From Actinomycetota bacterium (lineage in GTDB: Bacteria > Actinomycetota > Thermoleophilia > Gaiellales > Gaiellaceae), in the NCBI GenBank assembly GCA_003170995.1, contig PMXT01000157.1, positions 17,063 through 22,358 of the forward strand: 5,296 nt of DNA, in the 5' to 3' direction. Shown here in pieces: positions 1 to 5,296 of this stretch (positions within the stretch are counted from its first letter, which is position 1; each line of letters begins with the position of its first letter). A model generated the notes under the pieces. It was not told the origin of the DNA, did not search any database, and saw nothing but the letters and a program-made list of their open reading frames with translations. A program made the translations under genes and the position numbers.

Positions 1-1389
1 GAAAAACGCGATGATGCCGATGGCCAGCCCGATGGCCCAGATCGTTCGCAGCTGCAAGGCAAACACTCCAATTCCCAAGATAATCGCAAGTACGACACCC
101 GAGCGACGCGACGGCCAGCGCAGGACGCTAAGGATGGCAGCCACTTCGACGATTAGTAGTCCGCCAACACCCACGATTGGCCGAGAAATAATCTCTGTGC
201 CGTTGCTCATGATGACCTCACTGTTGGACTGAAAGCCATAACGTAAGTAGAAGAAAGCGGCTACGGTGATGAGCAGGAAGCACGTGAGAGCGAAGGGTCG
301 CCACACGCGCTTGTCCCAGCCACGAGGTACGGAAGCGGCATAGGCGAGTGGCGCCAGAAAGTACAGGATCGGCCGACCCTGATTCACGGCGCTCTGAAAG
401 TCGAAGGCGAACATGCCGCGAGCCACGTGAATAGCCGTAAGTAGCGCGAGCAAGAAAACCAGGCCCTGCTCTCGACCCTGTAGTCCACGGGTGATCAGCC
501 TGTATCCGGCTACGATCAGGAATGCCACCGCAACGACATCGTAGGAGTAGATAGTGAATCCTCCCGAGAAGCGTCCCGGATACGCGTGCTCGATGCGGAG
601 CAACGGATCGAATTCGCGCCACACGGCTTGTACGAGGACGAATATGGCGAGAAGCGCCGACACCGCGACAAGCGGCCACTTCGCGGCAAGGATCGTAAGT
701 GCGGCCAGAGCAAGGCCGACGGTGATGAGAATTAGGAAGTCGCCCGTCACTGTTCCGCGCGTCGCTACCGACTCCACCTGGATCAGCCGATCGACGGCAT
801 TCTGGTCGATATTGGGCGTGATTCCACACCCGGGTATGACGCAGTAGTTGAATTGTAGGAGTTTGCCTCCGGTGACCTTGTACGCGCGTAATGTGTCCGC
901 TGTGCGCAAATATGTTTCATCTACGGGGAACGCACGTAGATGACGCAAGGTATTGATAGTGCTTTGATTTACGGCGATAAAATTACGCCAGCCAGCAAAT
1001 AGCTTGAAACGAGCGATGCGAAGCGGAGCGCCCCCGACCACTTCGTAGATGGAGCCCGCCTCGGTTACTCGCAAAAAAGTACCGTCTCGAGGCATCCCGT
1101 GCCCGTGCTCGAGCCGGTTGATCGCGATCTGGTTGACGTTGACGGCGCCGGGACAGCCTGCAAGCGGCTTGCAGTCCGTGATACGGAGTGCTGCACCACC
1201 GGCGATCCGGTAGACGCGGCTGGTGCTGGAAACCCGAACGTAAGCCCCATCGCTCATGGGAGCCGCGGAGAGGGGAGAGGCGGAAGGCTTAGCCGCAGGC
1301 CCTGGGCCCGCCCAGGCCGGTACGGTCGATATCAAAGAGCCTACGATCGCCACCAAAAGAAGGAGCGGTCGCAGGGAGAACGGTCGCAT
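1..1389 (-). CDS. Secreted-repeat / O-antigen ligase-like polytopic membrane protein (3' end cut by window edge)
   Basis: The frame is open from the ATG at 1389 to base 1, giving 463 residues without a stop. Residues 1-27 look like a signal peptide: Arg2 and Arg7, a hydrophobic core near LLLLVAIVGSLIS, and an A-W-A cleavage motif before Gly28. A Pro/Ala/Ser linker (28-46) leads to three 55-residue repeats (47-210). From residue 217 to the edge the protein is strongly hydrophobic, with about nine membrane segments (near 217-236, 239-258, 284-301, 305-323, 342-355, 365-382, 404-422, 429-446 and 447-463). The segment with RGMFAFDFQSAVNQGRPILY (324-343) and the Arg in ALQLRTIWA (444-452) resemble actinobacterial O-antigen ligase/polymerase proteins; this is family recall, and the usual C-terminal His motif lies outside the window. 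The likely role is periplasmic glycan polymerisation or ligation. The start was chosen because the signal peptide begins there; an in-frame GTG at 1443 would add 18 basic residues. Neither start has a clear Shine-Dalgarno sequence. It lies downstream of the transferase gene on the same strand. Confidence 0.82.
   Translation of the reverse strand, partial: MRPFSLRPLLLLVAIVGSLISTVPAWAGPGPAAKPSASPLSAAPMSDGAYVRVSSTSRVYRIAGGAALRITDCKPLAGCPGAVNVNQIAINRLEHGHGMPRDGTFLRVTEAGSIYEVVGGAPLRIARFKLFAGWRNFIAVNQSTINTLRHLRAFPVDETYLRTADTLRAYKVTGGKLLQFNYCVIPGCGITPNIDQNAVDRLIQVESVATRGTVTGDFLILITVGLALAALTILAAKWPLVAVSALLAIFVLVQAVWREFDPLLRIEHAYPGRFSGGFTIYSYDVVAVAFLIVAGYRLITRGLQGREQGLVFLLALLTAIHVARGMFAFDFQSAVNQGRPILYFLAPLAYAASVPRGWDKRVWRPFALTCFLLITVAAFFYLRYGFQSNSEVIMSNGTEIISRPIVGVGGLLIVEVAAILSVLRWPSRRSGVVLAIILGIGVFALQLRTIWAIGLAIGIIAFF
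757..1251 (-). repeat. Three tandem 55-residue protein repeats (codons 47-211) in the left gene
   Basis: Three units start at Asp47, Asp102 and Asp157, exactly 55 codons apart. Each opens with a D-[GE]-x-[YF]-[VL]-R core (DGAYVRV, DGTFLRV, DETYLRT). Eleven to thirteen residues later comes a Y-x-[IV]-x-G-G motif (YRIAGGA, YEVVGGA, YKVTGG), whose GG pairs fall at 64-65, 119-120 and 174-175. Each unit closes with an N-[QV]-x-Q/V-N-Q-like stretch followed by a short amphipathic segment. Units 1 and 3 hold Cys pairs (73/79 and 183/188); unit 2 has Phe128 and Trp134 at the matching places. The repeats have diverged at DNA level. They lie after the signal peptide and before the first internal membrane segment, so they should be extracytoplasmic. 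Similar motifs occur in secreted actinobacterial proteins by my recall; binding to wall or glycan is only a guess. Confidence 0.85.
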
Positions 1390-1396
1390 GACGGCA

Positions 1397-1402
1397 ATAC
1401 TA
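1397..1402 (-). promoter_or_regulatory. Possible -10 box (TAGTAT) for a leaderless transcript of the left gene
   Basis: On the minus strand TAGTAT matches four of six bases of the TATAAT consensus, including the key first two and the last. It ends 7 nt before the ATG at 1389, so transcription would begin at or one base before the start codon. That would explain the lack of a Shine-Dalgarno sequence; leaderless mRNAs are common in Actinobacteria. No convincing -35 hexamer is seen at 16-18 nt spacing, so this is a tentative call. Confidence 0.25.
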
Positions 1403-1404
1403 GT

Positions 1405-1448
1405 GACGCGAGACCGGATCGACCGGTTGCGGGGGGCGGTCACGCGTC
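1405..1448. promoter_or_regulatory. Nested inverted repeat in the 121-bp spacer before the left gene
   Basis: The arms GACGCGAGACC (1405-1415) and GGTCACGCGTC (1438-1448) are complementary at 10 of 11 positions, with one central mismatch. Overlapping the inner end is a second perfect dyad, ACCGG-ATCGA-CCGGT (1413-1427); the two would compete if folded in RNA. On the minus strand no T-run follows the structure, so a classic intrinsic terminator is unlikely. It lies between the transferase stop (1511) and the ATG at 1389 and covers the alternative GTG start at 1443. It could be an operator, an attenuator or an mRNA-stability hairpin. The rest of the 1390-1510 spacer shows nothing else I can name. 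Confidence 0.45.
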
Positions 1449-1510
1449 CGGTGTTCTAGCGGTCATGCAGCGTGATTCGATCTCGAGCCCGGCGCGGAGG
1501 TTGGCGACGG

Positions 1511-3040
1511 CTAGGTAGCGCCCTTACCGCCAAAGACGACGACGATCGTCATCGCCAGAATTCGCAGGTCGCGGCCGATGGAGAGATTCTCGATGTACTC
1601 GCGCTCGACGGCCAGGCGCTCCGGGAACGTGAGCTTGCCCCGCCCGTAGACCTGCATGGGGCCCGTCAATCCGGGTTTCACCGAGACCCGGAAGAGATGC
1701 TCCGGCTCGTAGCGCGCGACCAGCTCGATCTGCTCCGGGCGAGGCCCGACCAGGCTCATCTTGCCGAACAGCACGTTGACGAGCTGTGGCAGTTCGTCGA
1801 GGCTCCAGTGCCTGAGGAAACGGCCAACACGGGTGACGCGAGGATCGTTCGTCAGCTTGAACATCGGCTCTGCGAGCATGTCGAAGGGCACGAGGTCCTG
1901 AAGTTGCTTCTCGGCGTCGCGAACCATCGTGCGGAACTTGAGCATTCGGAACGGCTTTCCTTCGAAGCCGGCTCGCCACTGCAAGTAGATGCCCGGGCCG
2001 CGGCTGTCGAGGCTGATCGCGAGCGCGATCAATACGAAGAGAGGCGCCAATAACAAAAGCGCGATCAGGCTGACGAAGAAATCGATCAGGCGCTTCAAGA
2101 AGAGCGTCGATCGAGCGATGGCCCAGGTGCGGTATTCGAGCACGGGGAGGTCGGCGATGCGGCTGAGCTGAACCGCGGTGCCGAACAGGCTTCTCGTCAG
2201 GGGAACGACACTGAGCCTGATGTTCTGCTCCTGCCCCAGGGCGATGAGACGAGCGATGTCTCGTCCGTCGGTGGCGGCGGAGGCGACGACGATCCTGTCG
2301 ACCGATCGCCACAAACCATCCCCACGGCGCAGCTCCTCGATATCCATCTCCGGGATGCTGGCGACGATCTCGAGATGTGTCTCGGGGAACAGCTCGACCT
2401 TGCGCAGGAACGCCTCGGTCTCCTGGCCCGAGCCGACGACGATGGTGCGCTCCGGCGGGGTGATGCTTCGCCAGAGCCGGCGGGTAAGGCCTCTGAGTAC
2501 GAATGCAAAGACGAAGGTGGCGAGCGCGAAATGCGCGGCGCCGATCATCGCGAACGATCCCGGTACGGGCAGGCGGAAGAAGAGAACGACGCCGGCGGAG
2601 CCCAGCAGGGCCCAGACCACCAGCGGCGATACTTCGTCGATCGTGAGATGGCGGAGAGACCGTTGATCCCGGTCGTAGAGACCGAGCAACTTGGCGAGAA
2701 TCACCCACGCGGGTACGAGCGTGACGATCCAGAAGAACGCGTTGATGTTATTCCCGGCGAAGAAGCCGATCCAGAGCGCGCCGAAGAGAACGGCGAGGAT
2801 GTCGCCGGTGGCAAGCATCCGACGGAGAAGAGGCTCGCGCCACTCGTTGGACGAGGGTTCCGCCCAAATGTCGTCATGACCGGCGATAGAGAGCGATTTG
2901 GCGGACTGATTATCGTGTGACGGGGCGCTCGACATGAGGCTCTCTACTGTCTCGTGACCGTGATACGGCGATTGGGCTTCCTGTGACTTAACTTTGTCAC
3001 TCCACCCGGTAATTCCTGGTGGTTCCGTTGTCTCGCTCAC
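1511..3040 (-). CDS. Polyprenyl-phosphate sugar-1-phosphate transferase (initiating exopolysaccharide glycosyltransferase, WbaP/WcaJ type)
   Basis: The 509-residue product has the full layout of the large bacterial sugar transferases. Residues 1-68 are polar and probably disordered; four membrane helices follow (about 73-95, 101-120, 136-155, 161-183). Then comes a Rossmann-like CoA_binding_3-type domain (about 196-300, VVGSGQ at 201-206) and a C-terminal catalytic domain from KRLID (316-320). The catalytic part has a hydrophobic re-entrant segment with Pro333, the KFRTM motif (368-372), [15 protein letters not shown] (396-410), the catalytic Asp-Glu pair in SLDELPQL (D415, E416), VGPRP (431-435) and a KPGLTG stretch (455-460). 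It ends in the usual G-x-G-A tail. The family moves a sugar-1-phosphate from a nucleotide sugar to undecaprenyl phosphate at the cytoplasmic membrane face, the first step of capsule, O-antigen or EPS repeat-unit assembly. The sugar cannot be read from sequence. The start is GTG at 3040, eight codons after an in-frame stop; Met36 (ATG at 2935) is an alternative that keeps all domains. It lies between two ligase/polymerase-like genes. Confidence 0.96.
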   Translation of the reverse strand: MSETTEPPGITGWSDKVKSQEAQSPYHGHETVESLMSSAPSHDNQSAKSLSIAGHDDIWAEPSSNEWREPLLRRMLATGDILAVLFGALWIGFFAGNNINAFFWIVTLVPAWVILAKLLGLYDRDQRSLRHLTIDEVSPLVVWALLGSAGVVLFFRLPVPGSFAMIGAAHFALATFVFAFVLRGLTRRLWRSITPPERTIVVGSGQETEAFLRKVELFPETHLEIVASIPEMDIEELRRGDGLWRSVDRIVVASAATDGRDIARLIALGQEQNIRLSVVPLTRSLFGTAVQLSRIADLPVLEYRTWAIARSTLFLKRLIDFFVSLIALLLLAPLFVLIALAISLDSRGPGIYLQWRAGFEGKPFRMLKFRTMVRDAEKQLQDLVPFDMLAEPMFKLTNDPRVTRVGRFLRHWSLDELPQLVNVLFGKMSLVGPRPEQIELVARYEPEHLFRVSVKPGLTGPMQVYGRGKLTFPERLAVEREYIENLSIGRDLRILAMTIVVVFGGKGAT

Positions 3041-3071
3041 ATCTACCCGGCGAGACGCAGCCTAACACACC

Positions 3072-3091
3072 CCTATCTTTGTGGCTATAGG
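3072..3091. promoter_or_regulatory. Short inverted repeat upstream of the transferase gene
   Basis: CCTAT (3072-3076) and ATAGG (3087-3091) form a perfect 5-bp dyad with a 10-base centre, about 31 bp before the GTG at 3040. Position and symmetry would suit a regulator site or a leader hairpin. Arms this short can arise by chance. No confident -35/-10 pair was found nearby; TAGGCT in the last 25 bases before the start is the best -10-like hexamer but lacks a partner. Confidence 0.22.
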
Positions 3092-3136
3092 TAAGTCCCA
3101 GGCGCCGAGCAGCGTCTTCTCGGCGGACGAAGAGGG

Positions 3137-3174
3137 TATTCGCGTATCTGGTAGAGACGCCCTACGAGCGAATA
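3137..3174. promoter_or_regulatory. Long nested hairpin in the 166-bp spacer between ligase and transferase genes
   Basis: Outer arms TATTCGC (3137-3143) and GCGAATA (3168-3174) are perfectly complementary over 7 bp. Inside, GTAGAG (3151-3156) pairs with CCCTAC (3160-3165) through six pairs; one of these is A-C on the plus strand but a G-U wobble in minus-strand RNA. An alternative stem, CCCTAC (3160-3165) with GTAGGG (3178-3183), uses the same central bases and excludes the first. The structure begins about 32 nt after the stop of the upstream ligase gene and ends about 96 nt before the transferase start. No U-run follows on the minus strand. An mRNA-processing or stability hairpin, or an attenuator, fits better than a classic terminator. 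The remaining parts of 3041-3206 hold no gene. Confidence 0.5.
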
Positions 3175-3206
3175 TCGGTAGGGATGCGCGTTCGAGGGGG
3201 TCAAAC

Positions 3207-5177
3207 CTAGCCGGAAAAGAGCGGTGACCTTGGGTTGAGCGACTTGGCCCGGTTCAGACTCCGCTCGGCGCCGCGGATGTTTCCTAGCTTGACGTCGAGA
3301 CGACTGGACACGAGCCATAGCTGCCAGTTGGTCGGGTCACGCGCGATCGCACTCTCGATCCATCCGTGCGCGCGGTTAACGAGCCCTTTCTCCTCACCTA
3401 CCAGAGCGAGTTGGAGGTATGGGTCAGCGGCCCACGGTTGGAGGTTGCGAGCGTCCATGGCGGCTCGAAGTGCCTCTGTCGTGTTCCCTTTCCGGTCGTA
3501 AGTCTGGCTGTCTTTGATCCTGAGCTGAGAGAGGAGCGGGATACCTTGGGCACAGATGAGTAACCACACTCCGATGAGCGCCGCCACTCCCAAACCGAAT
3601 CGTCTCTGCTGCGTGTTACGCCGCGCGCTCGCGCCGCTCGCCAGCTGTGGCGGGTTCAGAGTCGCAATCGCGTCGCTACTCAGTAGCGCAAGCACCACGA
3701 TTCCGACTCCGGCTACGACGGTGAGCTCCCACATCCAATCGGATCCCGCGGCAACCGAGAACGCGGTGAAAACGGCAGTCAGCGTCGCCAGGGCTACGCG
3801 TTTTTCGCCCGAGCTGCGAAGCGAGCGGCATACTCCGATACCTATTCCGGCCAGTGCCAGAAGCGTCGTGAGAGCGAATCCCGGAATCCCCAGCTCTCCG
3901 AGTGACTCGATATAGAGCGAGTGAGCGTCCCTGACCGGGAGTGCGAAGTCGGCGGGCATCTGCTTTGTCCACCACTCCTCGTATGAGCCCGCTCCGTTGC
4001 CGAGGAACGGATGGCTCTCCCACTGGTCGATCGAAGCCGTCCAGAGCTGCCAGCGGCCGCTGCCGCTGCCGCTGAGCAGGTGTTTCGTCGCGTATTTGCT
4101 ATGAGGAATGGTGCCTGGCGTGCGCTTGAACGCCTGGAACTGTCGGACGGGGTGGCTGGCGACGATCCCGACCACGAAGACACCGACCACGAGAGCGACG
4201 GTGGCCCGGCCCAGCCACGGCTTGGGCTGGAAGTTCCTCCTCTGCGCGAGGCGGGAAGCGGCTTCGCGACCCGCGGCGTAGGCTGCTCCGGCAAGCAGGC
4301 AGACGAGCGCCACGAGTAGTGCCGCGGTTCGTCCTTCGCGCTCGACCAGGCTCGTCCCGAGCGGCCCGTTGACGAGCGCGTTGCGCGATTCGAGTACGGC
4401 GATTGCGGCGACCGAGCCCAGCGCTCCCCAGAGAAGCGCTGCGCTGGCTACCCAGCGCCGCTCGGTGAGCAGGAGGAAGGCGACGACTCCAACAAAGGCA
4501 GTGACAATGCCGCCGCGGGAAGAAGCTAGGAACACGACAGAAGCGATCGCCGGAATTGGCGCGAGCGCGAGTCCGCGAATCACCGGCCTATTACTCGAGA
4601 CAGCGACTCGAAGCAGTAGGGGTAGGCCCAGCGCGACGAAGATCGCAAGCCCGTTCCAGTACCCCAGCGGGAAGCTGAGTCGGGCTACGACGCTGGGCAG
4701 GAAGGTCGCCAGTCCTTGGTCGCCGAAGGAGCCGGGGAAAAACCTACTGACGAGAGCGATAAACGCCACCAGGGAGATCGCGATCGCCAATCCGTCACAC
4801 CAGAGGAGAATCGACCTGCGTCTGACCGCGAGGGTCGTGAATACGAAGATGGCGAGGAACAGTGAAACCCGGTTGAACTCGTTGAACGCGTTCTCGGCGC
4901 TCGGCGCCCAGAACACCGACGCGAATGTCCAAGCACATAGCGTCGCCAGGAGCCCTCCTGCCACCAGCGACGCTCGAGTGACTCGCTCTGCGCTGAGCGT
5001 TCGCAGTACCACGCCGATGATTACCGTCCACCAGAGCGCGATCGCGAGCGTATTACGACTTGGCAGGGAGTAGCTACCGTCGTCGTACGCGGCCATAAAA
5101 GTGATGGTCGCAACCGAGAGCGGAACCAGCAGGCTCGGCGAGAACGCGGCCGAGCGGATTCTGTTTAGCTTCGCCAT
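3207..5177 (-). CDS. O-antigen ligase/polymerase-family membrane protein with C-terminal TPR-like domain
   Basis: The 656-residue product has about 13-15 membrane segments from residue 13 to 548. Family marks of the O-antigen ligase (Wzy_C-like) group are visible: FPLGYWNG (169-176), SRGG (220-223), a long extracytoplasmic loop (about 341-428) with GRWQLW (374-379), HPFLGNGAGSYEEWW (389-403) and DAHSLYIESLGELGIPG (417-433). The Arg of SRGG and His419 match residues thought important in WaaL/Wzy enzymes. These proteins join or polymerise undecaprenyl-pyrophosphate-linked glycans on the outer face of the membrane. After the last membrane segment (about 527-548), residues 556-652 form two to three TPR-like units: Tyr587/Gly594/Ala603/Pro615 and Trp621/Gly632/Ala637/Pro649 follow the helical pattern. 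TPR tails are seen on some ligases and may bind partners. The start is ATG at 5177, the first possible one after an in-frame TAG four codons upstream; no clear Shine-Dalgarno is visible. Polymerase versus ligase cannot be settled from sequence. It is the first of the three same-strand genes. Confidence 0.94.
   Translation of the reverse strand: MAKLNRIRSAAFSPSLLVPLSVATITFMAAYDDGSYSLPSRNTLAIALWWTVIIGVVLRTLSAERVTRASLVAGGLLATLCAWTFASVFWAPSAENAFNEFNRVSLFLAIFVFTTLAVRRRSILLWCDGLAIAISLVAFIALVSRFFPGSFGDQGLATFLPSVVARLSFPLGYWNGLAIFVALGLPLLLRVAVSSNRPVIRGLALAPIPAIASVVFLASSRGGIVTAFVGVVAFLLLTERRWVASAALLWGALGSVAAIAVLESRNALVNGPLGTSLVEREGRTAALLVALVCLLAGAAYAAGREAASRLAQRRNFQPKPWLGRATVALVVGVFVVGIVASHPVRQFQAFKRTPGTIPHSKYATKHLLSGSGSGRWQLWTASIDQWESHPFLGNGAGSYEEWWTKQMPADFALPVRDAHSLYIESLGELGIPGFALTTLLALAGIGIGVCRSLRSSGEKRVALATLTAVFTAFSVAAGSDWMWELTVVAGVGIVVLALLSSDAIATLNPPQLASGASARRNTQQRRFGLGVAALIGVWLLICAQGIPLLSQLRIKDSQTYDRKGNTTEALRAAMDARNLQPWAADPYLQLALVGEEKGLVNRAHGWIESAIARDPTNWQLWLVSSRLDVKLGNIRGAERSLNRAKSLNPRSPLFSG
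4056..4073. repeat. Three perfect copies of a hexanucleotide (GCCGCT) inside the ligase gene
   Basis: GCCGCT occurs three times in tandem and encodes a Ser-Gly run (SGSGSG, about residues 369-374) just before the conserved GRWQLW segment in the large external loop. Copy-number change would stay in frame and only lengthen or shorten a flexible linker. Three copies is few, so active length variation is not established. Confidence 0.6.
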
Positions 5178-5236
5178 GTGGCTGGTAGACTAACTACTTC
5201 GTGTCAGTTCGAGGATGAGAGAGGCTGCAGCCGGAT
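5178..5236. promoter_or_regulatory. Divergent intergenic region between the ligase gene and a likely plus-strand gene
   Basis: This 59-bp stretch separates the minus-strand ATG at 5177 from a plus-strand TTG at 5237, so it should hold both promoters if the plus-strand gene is real. Visible symmetry includes GTAG-ACTAA-CTAC near 5185-5197 and a perfect 10-bp palindrome GGCTGCAGCC (5223-5232). A purine-rich GAGAGAGG (about 5217-5224) could act as a rather distant ribosome binding site for the TTG. TAGTCT, 9 nt before the ATG on the minus strand, is -10-like, but no good -35 element accompanies it. Confidence 0.35.
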
Positions 5237-5296
5237 TTGTTTTGCCGCAAAGTAATAGTCGTTTGCTTTCTAGTCGCCGCACTGGCGGTTCCTGCC
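5237..5296 (+). CDS. Start of a probable secreted or membrane protein (signal peptide only; cut by window edge)
   Basis: From the TTG at 5237 the plus strand reads without stop to the edge. The 20 visible residues are a textbook signal-peptide beginning: Cys-Arg-Lys followed by the hydrophobic run VIVVCFLVAALAV and then Pro-Ala. The frame has a TGA at 5213-5215 and no ATG or GTG between it and the TTG, so TTG is the only common start available before the hydrophobic core. A GAGAGAGG purine run lies about 12 nt upstream, slightly far for a Shine-Dalgarno sequence. The gene would diverge from the ligase gene. Nothing can be said about the mature protein. A chance hydrophobic frame, or the tail of a minus-strand gene entering from the right, is possible. 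Confidence 0.42.
   Translation, partial: MFCRKVIVVCFLVAALAVPA

Noticed and set aside
218..829. A 203-codon minus-strand frame over the left gene
   Set aside because: It is Arg/Ser-rich and lacks motifs, while another minus-strand frame over the same DNA gives continuous membrane helices continuous with the signal peptide and repeats. The frame without a stop at the window edge is the real one.
1460..1470. Tiny frame starting ATG ACC GCT upstream of the left gene
   Set aside because: Only about eight codons before a TGA, with no ribosome binding site; not supportable as a leader peptide.
1472..2920. Overlapping plus-strand frames (1472-2053, 2178-2666, 2375-2920) opposite the transferase gene
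   Set aside because: All are antisense to a well-supported transferase and give Arg/Glu/Ala-rich products without domains or convincing start sites; treated as shadows.
3037..3042. ATGTGA start-stop overlapping the transferase GTG
   Set aside because: An ATG followed at once by TGA on the minus strand overlaps the GTG start. It may be a curiosity of initiation, but one occurrence is well within chance and nothing else supports a regulatory role.
3085..3318. A 77-codon minus-strand frame across the ligase gene end and the spacer
   Set aside because: It overlaps the TPR-coding end of the ligase gene in another frame, is very Arg-rich and has no visible ribosome binding site.
4369..5073. A 234-codon plus-strand open frame opposite the ligase gene
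   Set aside because: The translation is a low-complexity mix rich in Arg, Ser, Thr and Ala with no recognisable motif, and it lies antisense to a gene with clear family motifs. Long antisense frames are expected in high-GC coding DNA.
1..5296. CRISPR arrays, tRNA or rRNA genes, insertion sequences, transposase or phage genes
   Set aside because: None seen: no regularly spaced DNA repeats, no cloverleaf-like stretch in the short spacers, and almost all of the window is taken by three intact or edge-cut protein genes.

Overview
The window looks like part of a surface-polysaccharide (capsule/exopolysaccharide) locus from a GC-rich bacterium, most likely an actinobacterium. The lineage is inferred from three things. 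The genes have a high-GC style (roughly 65% in sampled stretches of the transferase gene). The O-antigen-ligase-like proteins resemble those I associate with Thermoleophilia-type and other environmental Actinobacteria. One protein carries repeats with a Y-R-I-A-G-G-A-type core that I associate with secreted actinobacterial proteins. No rRNA or marker gene is present, so the lineage is not proven.

Layout: three large genes lie head-to-tail on the minus strand and together fill almost the whole window. In order of transcription they are: (1) 5177 to 3207, a 656-residue polytopic O-antigen ligase/polymerase-family protein with a C-terminal TPR-like tail; (2) 3040 to 1511, a 509-residue polyprenyl-phosphate sugar-phosphate transferase (WbaP/WcaJ type), the enzyme that starts a lipid-linked glycan; (3) 1389 to 1, cut by the window edge, a protein with a signal peptide, three 55-residue extracytoplasmic repeats, and then a polytopic domain that again resembles O-antigen ligase/polymerase. 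A probable fourth gene diverges on the plus strand at the right edge: only about 20 codons are visible, reading as a signal peptide from a TTG start.

The spacers are 166 bp (3041-3206), 121 bp (1390-1510) and 59 bp (5178-5236, divergent). The first two hold clear inverted repeats, and a TAGTAT box sits 7 nt before the ATG of gene 3. The three genes may be co-transcribed, but the spacers leave room for internal promoters or attenuation.

Inferred working model: the transferase loads the first sugar phosphate on undecaprenyl phosphate at the inner membrane face. After export, one ligase/polymerase-family protein could polymerise repeat units and the other could transfer glycan to its final acceptor. 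The two proteins carry different accessory modules at opposite ends: TPR-like at the C-terminus of one, secreted repeats at the N-terminus of the other. The most unusual element is the repeat-plus-polymerase architecture of the left-hand gene, which begins in a stretch of distinctly lower GC (about 48% over 841-1020).
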